A DNA stretch of 38,793 nucleotides, from positions 1 through 38,793 of IMG/VR virus record IMGVR_UViG_3300035670_000589; one strand, given 5' to 3'. The notes beneath the pieces are model-generated. The model was not told the DNA's origin, did not search any database, and saw only the letters and a list, made by a program, of their open reading frames with translations. Shown piece after piece: positions 6,473 to 14,235 of this stretch. Within the stretch, counting starts at the first letter, position 1; each line of letters starts with the position of its first letter. Origin of the DNA: a virus. A program made the translations under genes and the position numbers.

Positions 6473-8332
6473 GTGGATGAAAATGAGCAAGTAATCGAGG
6501 AAGTGGTTGAGGAGACGGTTGAGGCCGTTGAGGAAGCCGCTGAGATTGCAGAAGAAGGCGAGCGCAAGGAAGTTATCGAGCGCCGCTCCGGTGCCTTTGA
6601 CATGGAAGTGCGCGGCGTTGACGAAAAGAAACGCACCGTCTCCATTGCTGTATCGTCGGAACTCCCCGTCGAACGCTCTTTCGGAAAAGAAATTCTCGTT
6701 CACGAGGCTGGAGCCATTGACATGGCTTTCCTCGCTTCTGGGCGTGCGCCGTTGCTCCTCGATCACGATATGGAGCGTCAAATCGGCGTTATTGAGTCTG
6801 TGGAACTTTCTGAGGACAAAGTGCTGCGAGCCAATGTCCGGTTCGGGCGCTCTGCTCTTGCTCAGGAAGTTTTTCAGGATGTTGTCGATGGTATTCGGGG
6901 GAACGTCTCCGTCGGTTATCGCGTCAACAAAATGGAGCGTTCCAAGGTGAATGGAGATGAATATCTCGTTCGCTCTTGGTCTCCCTTAGAGGTTTCCGTC
7001 GTGAGCATCCCCGCCGACCCGTCCGTCGGTGTAGGGCGTAGCGCGGCTGCCGCTGAACCCAAACCTACCGTTGAACCATCCATTCGTAAGGAGGACAAAA
7101 TGTCCGAAGTTGATCTGGACGCGGTTCGGGCCGAAGCCGCCGCTGCTGCTGCCCGTAATGCCGCTGACATTATCGCGCTTGGCGCCCGCCACAATAAGCG
7201 CGATCTCGCTGATGCCGCCATCAAGGCTGGCAAAAGCATTGAACAGTTCCGTGGTGAACTGCTCGACGTAATCGGCAACGACAAGCCGCTCGAAAACGAA
7301 AACATCGGCATGAACTCGAAAGAAATCCGCCAGTTTTCTATCGTTCGCGCTATCGCTGCTCTCGCCAACCCCGGCGACCGCCGTCTGCGTGAAGCTGCTG
7401 CATTCGAGTTTGAAGTCTCGGAAGCTGCTGCCGCTCGCTATGGCCGCACGGCTCAGGGCCTCATGGTTCCCACCGACGTTCTCGGTGTCTGGAAGCAGCG
7501 TGACCTGAATACGACGGACGACAACGAAATCGTTGCAACCAATCTGCTTGCTAACGAGTTCATTGACGTTCTGCGTAACTCGGCTTCGGTAATGCAAGCT
7601 GGCGCTCGCATGATGCCGGGCCTTGTTGGCAACGTCGCGATCCCGAAGAAAACCGCTGCTTCGACTGCTGGCTGGATCAGCCCCGAAGGTGGCGCCGCAA
7701 GCGAGTCTGAGCCGACCTTCGGCACCGTCAGCCTGACGCCCAAGACTGTTGGCGCGTTCTCTGACATGACCCGCCAGCTTATCCTCCAGTCAACCCCTGC
7801 AGTCGAAGCACTGGTTCGTGACGACCTCACGCAAGCCCTTGCTCTCGCAATTGACAAGGGCGCTCTGGAAGGTACCGGCCTATCGGGTCAGCCGACCGGC
7901 ATTCTCAGCACTGTTGGCGTCAACAAGCCCGCCAACTTTGCCGCTGCCGTGCCGACCTTTGCTGAAATGGTTGCTCTGGAAACTGCTCTTGCAGAGGACA
8001 ATGCTCTGTTCGGCAATCTGGCGTACATCACCGACGCTTCGACCTTTGGCGGCCTGAAAACCAAAGCCAAGGACGCTGGTTCGGGCATGTTCGTTCTGGA
8101 AAACGGCGAAGCCAACGGCTACAACGTGATCCGCTCGCAGCAAGCAACCGCTGGCAACGTGTACTTCGGCAACTTTGCCGACTGCATGATCGGCATGTGG
8201 GGCGGCCTCGACCTTACCGTCGATCCGTACACCGCTTCGTCGAGCGGCACCGTTCGCATTGTGGCGCTCCAGTCGGTTGACGTTGCCTTGCGCAACCCCG
8301 TCTCGTTCGCTTACAACAACGACGGCATATAA
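6473..8332 (+). CDS. Prohead protease - major capsid protein fusion (HK97 fold)
   Basis: GTG 6473 lies 6 bases after AAAGGGG. The 619-aa protein has an acidic N-terminal 40 residues, then an S78/U35-type prohead protease (H98 in LLLDHD, S146 in GNVSVGY, and E173 in PLEVSVV as likely catalytic residues). A helical scaffold-like delta region (about 210-300) follows, then an HK97-fold major capsid protein to the C-terminus (AAARYGRTAQGLMVP onward). Such fusions are known, mainly in alphaproteobacterial phages. An in-frame ATG at 7100 (residue 210), with a perfect AAGGAGG ribosome site, could make the capsid part alone; see the separate entry. Confidence 0.92.
   Translation: MDENEQVIEEVVEETVEAVEEAAEIAEEGERKEVIERRSGAFDMEVRGVDEKKRTVSIAVSSELPVERSFGKEILVHEAGAIDMAFLASGRAPLLLDHDMERQIGVIESVELSEDKVLRANVRFGRSALAQEVFQDVVDGIRGNVSVGYRVNKMERSKVNGDEYLVRSWSPLEVSVVSIPADPSVGVGRSAAAAEPKPTVEPSIRKEDKMSEVDLDAVRAEAAAAAARNAADIIALGARHNKRDLADAAIKAGKSIEQFRGELLDVIGNDKPLENENIGMNSKEIRQFSIVRAIAALANPGDRRLREAAAFEFEVSEAAAARYGRTAQGLMVPTDVLGVWKQRDLNTTDDNEIVATNLLANEFIDVLRNSASVMQAGARMMPGLVGNVAIPKKTAASTAGWISPEGGAASESEPTFGTVSLTPKTVGAFSDMTRQLILQSTPAVEALVRDDLTQALALAIDKGALEGTGLSGQPTGILSTVGVNKPANFAAAVPTFAEMVALETALAEDNALFGNLAYITDASTFGGLKTKAKDAGSGMFVLENGEANGYNVIRSQQATAGNVYFGNFADCMIGMWGGLDLTVDPYTASSSGTVRIVALQSVDVALRNPVSFAYNNDGI
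7088..7102 (+). promoter_or_regulatory. Internal ribosome binding site and in-frame start for a capsid-only product
   Basis: Within the protease-capsid gene, AAGGAGG (7088-7094) lies 5 bases before ATG 7100, in the same frame as GTG 6473 (627 bases, 209 codons). It is one of the strongest Shine-Dalgarno matches in the window and sits exactly at the junction between protease and delta/capsid regions. Initiation here would give a 410-aa delta-capsid precursor. The logic is the same as lambda C/Nu3, where an internal start makes scaffold in excess over protease. Confidence 0.75.
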
Positions 8333-8340
8333 TAGATGTT

Positions 8341-8373
8341 GGGGAGCTGGATTTGGAAGTCGTCCGGCTCCCC
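8341..8373 (+). promoter_or_regulatory. Stem-loop after the capsid gene
   Basis: GGGGAGC at 8341-8347 pairs perfectly with GCTCCCC at 8367-8373 across a 19-base loop, 8 bases after the capsid stop codon. There is no T tract, so it is more likely a transcript-stabilising or processing hairpin, or a weak attenuator, than a full terminator. High capsid mRNA stability would be the expected benefit. Confidence 0.45.
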
Positions 8374-8392
8374 GACTTCATCGGAGAAGAAT

Positions 8393-8605
8393 ATGCAGTA
8401 TAAGTGCATCCGTGGCGTGGTTACGTCGCAAGGCCCGCTCAATGCGGGTGATATTGTTTCACTCCCTGCCAATGAGGCCGTGGCGCTTATTGCCGCCAAA
8501 AAGCTTGTCATTGCAGAGGAAGAAATTCGCGTCGCAGAAGCTCCTGAGATTGAGCATCGCGATCCTGTAATGCCTAAGCGAGGCCGTCCGGCTCGTGGGC
8601 GTTAA
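8393..8605 (+). CDS. Small head protein with AT-hook-like tail, 70 aa
   Basis: ATG 8393 is preferred over the upstream in-frame ATG 8336 because GGAGAAG precedes it and the upstream 19 codons cover the post-capsid hairpin. The product starts with a beta-rich MQYKCIRGVVTSQGPLNAGDIV segment followed by LPANEAVALIAAKKLVI. This looks like a small domain (about 45 residues) of the kind often encoded after capsid genes. It ends PKRGRPARGR, a good AT-hook match. Role unknown; the position is that of lambda FI. Confidence 0.7.
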   Translation: MQYKCIRGVVTSQGPLNAGDIVSLPANEAVALIAAKKLVIAEEEIRVAEAPEIEHRDPVMPKRGRPARGR

Positions 8606-8621
8606 TTAAAGGGGATTGGTT

Positions 8622-8897
8622 ATGCCTTACGACAGAAATAATTACGCAAGCGGCCCGAACGCTTTGGGCTGGGACGGCGCAACAATAAGCTTGGCTGGCG
8701 GAAACTACACCGTGCCCGACACGGTAAAGTCAATTGTCGTAGTGGCTGCCGGGAATATTGTGTTGCGCCCGAAAAGGGCGGGCGCTGACATTACAATTAC
8801 CTCGGCTCCGGTTGGCTTTGTCATTCCTTGGCACTGCCAAACAATAGTGGGGGTGGGAACGACCGCAACCCTAGCGACGGTTATTGGCCAAGATTAA
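8622..8897 (+). CDS. Head spike base protein (GTA RCAP_rcc01079-like)
   Basis: ATG 8622 follows AAAGGGG at the right distance; a TTG two codons upstream is less likely. The 91-aa product has the pattern of the spike-base family known from the Rhodobacter gene transfer agent: a short N-terminal DRNNYASGPNALGWDG stretch, a KSIVVVAAGNIVLRP strand pair, a TITSAPVGFVIPW turn and an end in VGTTATLATVIG. In the GTA this protein anchors fibres on the capsid. Its place right after the capsid genes agrees. Family assignment is from memory of these motifs. Confidence 0.7.
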   Translation: MPYDRNNYASGPNALGWDGATISLAGGNYTVPDTVKSIVVVAAGNIVLRPKRAGADITITSAPVGFVIPWHCQTIVGVGTTATLATVIGQD

Positions 8898-9208
8898 TGG
8901 GCGTTGAGTCCGCCGCTGATATTTTAGATTTCTTCGAAGTCGATGATTTCGGAGAGGCGGCGACTTATACGCCGACAGGAGGCGCGGCCTCCACTATTTT
9001 GGGCATTTTTGATGCGCCGCAAGCAAGCCGCAACGCGACTGATTTGCTCGGCGTGACAATCCCGTCGCCTCAGTTTGTTTGCCGCACGGCGGACACGCCA
9101 AATGCGGCAGACGGCGACACCATTGTCATTCGCAGCGTCACCTACACCGTGCGCGTCGTCCTGACAGACGGCACTGGCGTCTCCACGCTCATTCTGGAAA
9201 AGGCATAA
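8897..9208 (+). CDS. gpFII-like head-tail joining protein
   Basis: ATG 8897 overlaps the preceding stop (TAATG) and is preferred over an upstream in-frame start inside the spike-base gene. The 103-aa product fits the lambda FII/head-tail joining class: an N-terminal helix (ESAADILDFFEVDDFGEAATY), beta strands with TILGIFDAP, then TIVIRSVTYTVRVVLTDGTGVSTLILEKA, the usual C-terminal strand pair with a (D)GTG turn. It would form the ring on which the tail attaches below the portal. It is followed one base later by the tail-terminator gene. Confidence 0.75.
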   Translation: MGVESAADILDFFEVDDFGEAATYTPTGGAASTILGIFDAPQASRNATDLLGVTIPSPQFVCRTADTPNAADGDTIVIRSVTYTVRVVLTDGTGVSTLILEKA

Positions 9209-9209
9209 C

Positions 9210-9653
9210 GTGGCTCATGTTAGGCAGCAAATCAGGGATCGTGTGGCGACCCTTGTGACTGGCTTGCCAGTGACGGGTGCCAATGTCTATAAGATGCGCC
9301 GGTATGCGCTTGACGACGCCAAGTTGCCCGCGATCTGCGTTTATAGCAACGATGAGTCAAGCACTCTGATTACGGTCGGCACGCGCACCCTGCGCCGCGT
9401 TATTAACATTGTCGTGGACATTGTTATCAAAGGCGCAAGCACGGCTGTTTCTGATACGCTTGACGGCATTTGCGTTTCAGCCGAGGAAGCCATTGCAGCC
9501 GATTTCACGCTTAATGGGCTGGCAAAATCTTGCGTCTTGTCCGGCACCGAAATCAATATTAATGTCGAGGGCGAAAATTCAGTTGCCTCTGCACGGCTGG
9601 TTTATGTCGTGGAGTATGTGACAACGATTGACGATGTGGAGACTGCTCGATGA
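9210..9653 (+). CDS. Tail terminator / gpU-like protein
   Basis: GTG 9210 starts a 147-aa protein with a leading amphipathic helix (VRQQIRDRVATLVTG), a LPAICVYSNDE strand, RRVINIVVDIVIKG and an ARLVYVVEYVT strand near the C-terminus. This is the order seen in lambda gpU and related tail-completion proteins, which cap the tail tube. Its location after the FII-like gene and before the tail-tube genes matches lambda (FII-Z-U-V). It overlaps the next small gene by 4 bp (ATGA). Confidence 0.7.
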   Translation: MAHVRQQIRDRVATLVTGLPVTGANVYKMRRYALDDAKLPAICVYSNDESSTLITVGTRTLRRVINIVVDIVIKGASTAVSDTLDGICVSAEEAIAADFTLNGLAKSCVLSGTEININVEGENSVASARLVYVVEYVTTIDDVETAR

Positions 9654-9802
9654 AAATGGTCAAAGTCTATAACGCCACTGGTGACGAAATTCTTGCTTGT
9701 CATTGCGATTTGGAGTATTACGAAAGCATTGGCTGGACGCAAGAGGCGCCGAAAAAGGCTGCCGCGAAAGCTAAACCTGTTGAAGTCGAGGAGCAAGAAT
9801 AA
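9650..9802 (+). CDS. Small basic-acidic protein, 50 aa, before the tail tube genes
   Basis: ATG 9650 overlaps the upstream stop (ATGA) and its TAA overlaps ATG 9802 of the tail-tube gene. The first 30 residues (KMVKVYNATGDEILACHCD and then LEYYESIGWT) resemble the short KVYNxxGxE...YxxxGW proteins found next to head-tail genes in many phages. The rest is a low-complexity tail of Lys/Ala then Glu. Function unknown; a tail assembly or coupling role is possible. Confidence 0.65.
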   Translation: MKMVKVYNATGDEILACHCDLEYYESIGWTQEAPKKAAAKAKPVEVEEQE

Positions 9803-10200
9803 TGGCAACCCATACTGGCAGCGAGGGCACGGTAAAGGTCGGCGCGAACACGATTGCCGAAATCCGCTCCTATTCGATTGAGGAAACGTCGGACACCGCC
9901 GAGGACACCTCGATGGGTGACTCGTATCGCACCTTTAAGACGACCCTCAAGGCTTGGACAGCCTCGGTTGACGTATTCTGGGATGAAACCGACACCAATG
10001 GCCAAGTAGCTATGACGGTTGGCAGCGAAGTGACGCTTAATGTCTATCCCGAGGGTGCGACGGCTGCCGTTTCTGAAAAGTATCTTACCGGCACTGCAAT
10101 CGTGACCGGCAAAACCGTTACGGCGTCTTTTGACGGCATGGTCGAGTCAACGATCACGCTGCAAGGCACCGGCACGCTGACACAAGCCACGCTGGCTTAA
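9802..10200 (+). CDS. Major tail (tube) protein, copy 1
   Basis: The 132-aa product has the size and beta-rich composition of a siphophage tail-tube protein: an N-terminal GSEGTVKVG, an IRSYSIEETSDTAEDTSMGDS loop, a KAWTASVDVFWDETD strand pair and a C-terminal SFDGMVESTITLQGTG, as in many tail-tube proteins of alphaproteobacterial phages. Subunits would stack as rings around the tape measure. A second, about 80% identical gene follows after 12 bp, so this is a tandem duplication. Confidence 0.88.
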   Translation: MATHTGSEGTVKVGANTIAEIRSYSIEETSDTAEDTSMGDSYRTFKTTLKAWTASVDVFWDETDTNGQVAMTVGSEVTLNVYPEGATAAVSEKYLTGTAIVTGKTVTASFDGMVESTITLQGTGTLTQATLA

Positions 10201-10212
10201 GGGGGCATAGAA

Positions 10213-10605
10213 ATGGCAACGCACACTGGATCAGAGGGCACCGTTCGCGTAGGGGCGTCGAACAACATTCTGGAAATCCGCTCTTACTCGGTCGAGGAAA
10301 CTTCGGACACTGCCGAAGATACTTCGATGGGCGACAGCTATCGCACGTTCAAGACTACGCTCAAGGCATGGACTGGCTCAGTCGATGTTTTCTGGGATGA
10401 GACTGACACCACCGGCCAAGGCGCATTGACTGTGGGCAGTGAAGTTGCTGTTCGCTTTATGCCAGAGGGCGCCGCGGTTGGCGACACCTATCTCACCGGC
10501 AGCGCCATTGTTACCGGCAAGACGATCACAGCCAGCTTTGACGGCATGGTTGAGTCCACCATCACTTTGCAGGGGACGGGAAGCCTAACATCTGCTACAG
10601 CTTAA
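10213..10605 (+). CDS. Major tail (tube) protein, copy 2
   Basis: This 130-aa paralogue of the preceding gene is preceded by AAGGGGG at 10200. By hand alignment about 109 of 133 columns match. Differences cluster at residues about 85-100 (VTLNVYPEGATAAVSEK in copy 1, VAVRFMPEGAAVGDT in copy 2), while the MGDSYRTFKTTLKAW core is unchanged. Many synonymous DNA differences suggest the duplication is not recent. Which copy makes the tube, or whether both mix, cannot be told from sequence. Confidence 0.88.
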   Translation: MATHTGSEGTVRVGASNNILEIRSYSVEETSDTAEDTSMGDSYRTFKTTLKAWTGSVDVFWDETDTTGQGALTVGSEVAVRFMPEGAAVGDTYLTGSAIVTGKTITASFDGMVESTITLQGTGSLTSATA

Positions 10606-10622
10606 CATAAAGAGGAGTTTAT

Positions 10623-10961
10623 ATGAGTATTGCGAAACGTATTGCAGAGCGTACTGGTTCGAAAAAGCATATTGAAGTCGCTGAATGGGGGGAACCCGGC
10701 AAGCCAGAGAAGGTCTATTATGGCCCTCTGCTTGCCGGGGAACTAAATCGCATCCAGCGCAAGCACCCGTCATTCTTGACCTCTGCCTCGCTTGAGGCAA
10801 TGGTGGACTTGATTATTCTCAAGGCCGAGAATGGGCAGGGTGAAAAGCTGTTCACGCTTGAGGATAAGGCCGTTCTCATGCGCGAGGAAGTCGGTGTTAT
10901 CTCGACCGTTGCCGCCGCCTTTATGAGCGGCACAACGGCGGATGAACACGAAAAAAACTGA
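10623..10961 (+). CDS. Tail assembly chaperone, short form (gpG-like)
   Basis: AAAGAGGAG precedes ATG 10623. The 112-aa zero-frame product lies between tail tube and tape measure, as lambda G does, and is alpha-helical with GPLLAGELNRIQRKHPSFL and LMREEVGVISTVAAAF segments. Chaperones of this type coat the tape measure during tail assembly. The gene ends in an A AAA AAC slip site at 10952-10958 directly followed by TGA, the textbook arrangement for making a longer G-T product; see the frameshift entry. Confidence 0.85.
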   Translation: MSIAKRIAERTGSKKHIEVAEWGEPGKPEKVYYGPLLAGELNRIQRKHPSFLTSASLEAMVDLIILKAENGQGEKLFTLEDKAVLMREEVGVISTVAAAFMSGTTADEHEKN

Positions 10962-11122
10962 GAGACGATCCGCTAAGGTATAATTTGCTCACTTTGGCGG
11001 ATCGGCTTGGAAAAACAATTGCAGAAATTGAAGAAATCTCTATTGAGGAATTAAATGAATGGGCTGCGTACCACAAGCTGAGCGAGGAAAGGCAAAAGCG
11101 TGGCACAGGATCAAAGAGTTGA
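10623..11122 (+). CDS. Tail assembly chaperone, long form by -1 frameshift (gpGT-like)
   Basis: A -1 slip on A AAA AAC (10952-10958) bypasses the TGA at 10959-10961 and continues as LRDDPLRYNLLTLADRLGK, then EEISIEELNEWAAYH, ending at TGA 11120-11122. The full product is 166 aa. The LxxLADRLGxTxxE and ExxEWAAYxxL segments are the standard T-domain signature of siphophages, so the extension is clearly coding although it lacks its own start. It overlaps the tape-measure start (11100) by 23 bp. Confidence 0.85.
10952..10958 (+). promoter_or_regulatory. Programmed -1 ribosomal frameshift site A AAA AAC
   Basis: The heptamer fits X XXY YYZ in frame with the chaperone ORF, and the zero-frame stop follows at once. 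The -1 frame carries a conserved T-domain. This is the same type of site used by lambda G/GT and most long-tailed phages to set the ratio of short and long chaperone. Confidence 0.88.
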
Positions 11123-12935
11123 GTTTCTTTTTGCCGCGCAAGTCACCGGCCAAAATCAGCTTGAAAAGCTAACTCAGACTGTTGACAAACTGCGTCAAGA
11201 GACTGAGCAGCTAAAGAACGCAAACACCACCCTTGCCTCATCGACGGACGCCGTTATTCGTAATGGCGTCCGCTATAACAATGCGCTCGATGCGCAGTCG
11301 AAATCCCTTCGCCAAGCCCGCCAAGGTACGCAACAGCTTGGGATGCAGATAAACGACTTTGCGACCTCGGTATCGACTGGCGCAAGTCCTATCCAAGCAT
11401 TTAACCAACAGATTGGCCAAGTTGGCTATGCTATGTCCATGATGGGCGGCACGGCTGGTAAGGTTGGCGCGTTTCTTGCTGGGCCTTGGGGTGCCGCAAT
11501 CACCATTGCAACTATGGTGCTCGGGGAAATGATTTCCGGCCTTTTGGACTTTGCTGGAGCGGCGGAGGACGCGAGAAAGGCTGCGGACGACCTTGCGAAG
11601 CAAGAGTCTGAAAATCGCCAAGCCACGCTTGATCTTATAGAGGCCAGATTTAATCTTGGCACTGCCACAAAGGAAAATATCCAGCAATACAAATTGCTGC
11701 AAGTTGCGGCTATGGCGGCGGCGCAAGCGGATATGGCTTCCGCGTCTGCGGCCCTAACTGCATCTTTGACCAGAATGAAGGCGGCTCAAAAAGAGGCCTC
11801 ATTTATGGCTGCCCTTAGCCAAACCGGCCCTATGGGCAAAGTCGCCTCTATGGTTGGCGGCTGGCTTGGCTTTGGAGATACAGAAACCGCGATTAAAAAC
11901 GTGGAGGAGGACACCTCTAAGCTAACAAAGTCAATCACTAACGCTTGGCAAAAGATTAACGCTGTTCGGACTGCTGGCGATAATATAAAAGACGACAAAA
12001 AGCGTGCCATGAAAGGCGCGAAAGATAAGGTTTCAGAGGCCGAAAAAGAAGCCAAGCGTATGCGCGAAGCTTATCTTAAAGAACAGCAAAAAGCTGTAAC
12101 TGACTTCATGGATTTGCTGAGTAAGGCAAATCAAAAGACCATGACTCAGTATCAGCGTGATATTTATGAACTTCAAGGCTCATTTAATAAAATGGGCATG
12201 GATGAGCGTATCAAATATCAAGAGGATTTTAACAAGGCCCTTGGCGATCTTGATATTGCTCAAATTGCTCGTGATAATGAGGCGCTGAATAAGTCTCTCA
12301 AGGATGGCGTGCTGCCGCAACTTGCCGATACGCTCGGCAAGATAACGCCCCTGCAAGACGCAATTGTGAAGCGCAACGAAGAAATGCAAAGTTCTTTTGA
12401 GGCTATTGGGAATAGCGTTTCCGAGGCATTTAAGGGTATGCTTACTGGCGCAATGTCGTGGAAAGAGGGAATGCGCGGAATAATTGGCGCAGTAATCAAT
12501 GAACTTTGGCGGCTGTTTGTCGTGCAGCAAATTGTCGGCTTTGTAAGTAAGGCATTGGGCGGTCTTGCCGGGGGCGCTGGGGCTTCAACTTCTGCCTCGA
12601 ATGGGTTTAGCGTTGACATTGGCGGAGGGCCTTCTTTCCGAGCAAATGGCGGCTCAGTAATGAGCAACAGTCCGTATATTGTCGGTGAGCGCGGGCCTGA
12701 ATTGTTTGTGCCTAATGGCAATGGCACAATCATTCCTAACCGTAACCTAGGTAGCGGCAAAGGCGGCTCTGGCATGGTTATCAATGTCGATGCTCGCGGC
12801 TCGGCTGATCCGGCGGCTGTTCGCGCTCAAGTGCAGCAAGGCATTCTTGAGGCGGCTCCTGCCATCATCGCGGCGGCAGAGGCACGCACGGTGGGCGGCT
12901 TGCGTAGGCCGCGCCTTGGCGGAGTTATCCAGTAA
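11100..12935 (+). CDS. Tape measure protein
   Basis: GTG 11100 starts inside the T-domain frame. The 611-aa protein is alanine-rich and mostly helical, with a coiled-coil N-terminus (about 20-75), a hydrophobic GTAGKVGAFLAGPWGAAITI and following segment near 115-145 that can cross a membrane, further coiled coils at 280-400, and a C-terminal FRANGGSV...YIVGERGPELFVPNGNGTIIPN module typical of lambdoid tape measures. It fixes tail length and probably helps DNA cross the inner membrane. At about 0.15 nm per residue this predicts a tail near 90 nm; that is an estimate. Confidence 0.92.
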   Translation: MAQDQRVEFLFAAQVTGQNQLEKLTQTVDKLRQETEQLKNANTTLASSTDAVIRNGVRYNNALDAQSKSLRQARQGTQQLGMQINDFATSVSTGASPIQAFNQQIGQVGYAMSMMGGTAGKVGAFLAGPWGAAITIATMVLGEMISGLLDFAGAAEDARKAADDLAKQESENRQATLDLIEARFNLGTATKENIQQYKLLQVAAMAAAQADMASASAALTASLTRMKAAQKEASFMAALSQTGPMGKVASMVGGWLGFGDTETAIKNVEEDTSKLTKSITNAWQKINAVRTAGDNIKDDKKRAMKGAKDKVSEAEKEAKRMREAYLKEQQKAVTDFMDLLSKANQKTMTQYQRDIYELQGSFNKMGMDERIKYQEDFNKALGDLDIAQIARDNEALNKSLKDGVLPQLADTLGKITPLQDAIVKRNEEMQSSFEAIGNSVSEAFKGMLTGAMSWKEGMRGIIGAVINELWRLFVVQQIVGFVSKALGGLAGGAGASTSASNGFSVDIGGGPSFRANGGSVMSNSPYIVGERGPELFVPNGNGTIIPNRNLGSGKGGSGMVINVDARGSADPAAVRAQVQQGILEAAPAIIAAAEARTVGGLRRPRLGGVIQ

Positions 12936-13525
12936 TGGCAACAATCACCTTCCCATCGACACCAAAGGCTCAGTCAATGGCATGGCGCTTTGTCATGCCG
13001 AGCCAAACCAATGTCTCTGAGTGGACAGGCAAGCGCCAGACGATTGCCTCTGGGCGCGGCTGGTGGGAGTGTCAGCTAACGCTTCCACCGATTGTCGGCT
13101 CAAGCAATATCAATGCTTGGCGCTCGTTCATTGCTCAGGCTCGTGGGCGCACCAATGACTTCCAAGTGCCAGTCGATCCCACAGCGCAGTCGTCGGCCTC
13201 TGCTTCACCGCTTGTGAATGGCGCTGGGCAGACTGGCCGCACATTGGCCACGGACGGCTGGCCTGTGTCAAGCACCGTTTTACAGGCCGGGCAGTTTGTG
13301 ACTATCAACAACCAGTTGCTCCAGCTTACCGCAAACGTAACTTCGAACGGCTCTGGGCAAGCCACGCTGACATTCGAGCCGCCAATCCGCACGGCGCCGT
13401 CTGACAATGCGGCTATCGAGTTCAAAAACCCTTACGCACTGATGTATATGGTGGAGGAGCCGACCCTTTCAGTCGAGGCGGGCTATGTCTATAGCCTCTC
13501 GCTCAACCTCAGAGAGTCCTTTTAA
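12935..13525 (+). CDS. Tail tip protein in gpM / distal-tail position
   Basis: ATG 12935 overlaps the tape-measure stop (TAATG). The 196-aa product is beta-rich: ITFPSTPKAQSMAWRFVMP, then RGWWECQLTLPP, INAWRSFIAQARGRTNDFQVP, ending LSVEAGYVYSLSLNLRESF. These look like strands of a distal-tail (Dit-like) ring protein joining the tube to the tip. I cannot name the exact family. In lambda the gene order after the tape measure is M-L-K-I-J, and this gene takes the M place. Confidence 0.65.
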   Translation: MATITFPSTPKAQSMAWRFVMPSQTNVSEWTGKRQTIASGRGWWECQLTLPPIVGSSNINAWRSFIAQARGRTNDFQVPVDPTAQSSASASPLVNGAGQTGRTLATDGWPVSSTVLQAGQFVTINNQLLQLTANVTSNGSGQATLTFEPPIRTAPSDNAAIEFKNPYALMYMVEEPTLSVEAGYVYSLSLNLRESF

Positions 13526-14235
13526 TGGTTGACGCAACGACACAGGCCGCTCTTGAGGCGCCGATTGTTCATTGGCGCGTTCTTCTCTACGCGGACTTCG
13601 ATGGTGACGTTTTTCGCGGCACCAGCGGGCTTTATGATAAAGTAATTTCTGGTTCGGGCGACTCTGAGTTGGACGGGACATACGAAAGCTACGACCACAA
13701 TCTCATTCAAATTTCTCCCGTAAAGCACAACGAGTCCGGCTCAGACACAGTTACTATCTCATTGGGCGGCTTGATCGTCAATCTTGACTTTCTGCAAGAG
13801 CGCGATGGTGACTTTATTTTTGACCGCTCCGGCGAACTAATACGCGCTCGCACATCAGACTTTCTTAACCTTATTGGCGACAAGTCGCGCTGGCAGGGGC
13901 GCACCGCTCGGCTCTGGTTCTATTGCGTGGACGAGAATGAAAACCAAGTCGGCTCGATCATTCCTTACTACACAGGCTATATGAACGAGGTCGGCATTGC
14001 TGGCAGCGCCGATAGTCAGATTGTCTCGCTTACAGTCGAGAACTATCTGGTTAGCCTATCTGGCTCACAGAATAAAACTTATCTCATTCAAAACATATTC
14101 GACTCTGGCGACCTTAGTGGTGAAGCCGCAATCGCTGCCGCAAATGGCACGACAGGCGCAGGGCTTTCGGATGGGGCAACGCGCTTTGGTGGCGGTTTTG
14201 GTGGCGGCTTGCTTAATGGAGAGGCATTCAGATGA
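13525..14235 (+). CDS. Tail tip protein in gpL position
   Basis: The 236-aa product starts in a TAATG overlap with the gene before. It has an APIVHWRVLLYADFDGDVFRG-type opening, a DTVTISLGGLIVNLDF strand pair, a WQGRTARLWFYCVD segment and a glycine-rich C-terminus (FGGGFGGGLLNGE). It probably forms part of the baseplate hub. Unlike lambda gpL, no C-terminal cysteine cluster is visible. Position between the M-like gene and the NlpC-like K-position gene supports a tip role; the family is not certain. Confidence 0.6.
   Translation: MVDATTQAALEAPIVHWRVLLYADFDGDVFRGTSGLYDKVISGSGDSELDGTYESYDHNLIQISPVKHNESGSDTVTISLGGLIVNLDFLQERDGDFIFDRSGELIRARTSDFLNLIGDKSRWQGRTARLWFYCVDENENQVGSIIPYYTGYMNEVGIAGSADSQIVSLTVENYLVSLSGSQNKTYLIQNIFDSGDLSGEAAIAAANGTTGAGLSDGATRFGGGFGGGLLNGEAFR

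Noticed and set aside
8336-8392. In-frame ATG at 8336 as start of the small head protein
   Set aside because: The first 19 codons cover the post-capsid stem-loop, encode no conserved residues, and a better ribosome site precedes ATG 8393.
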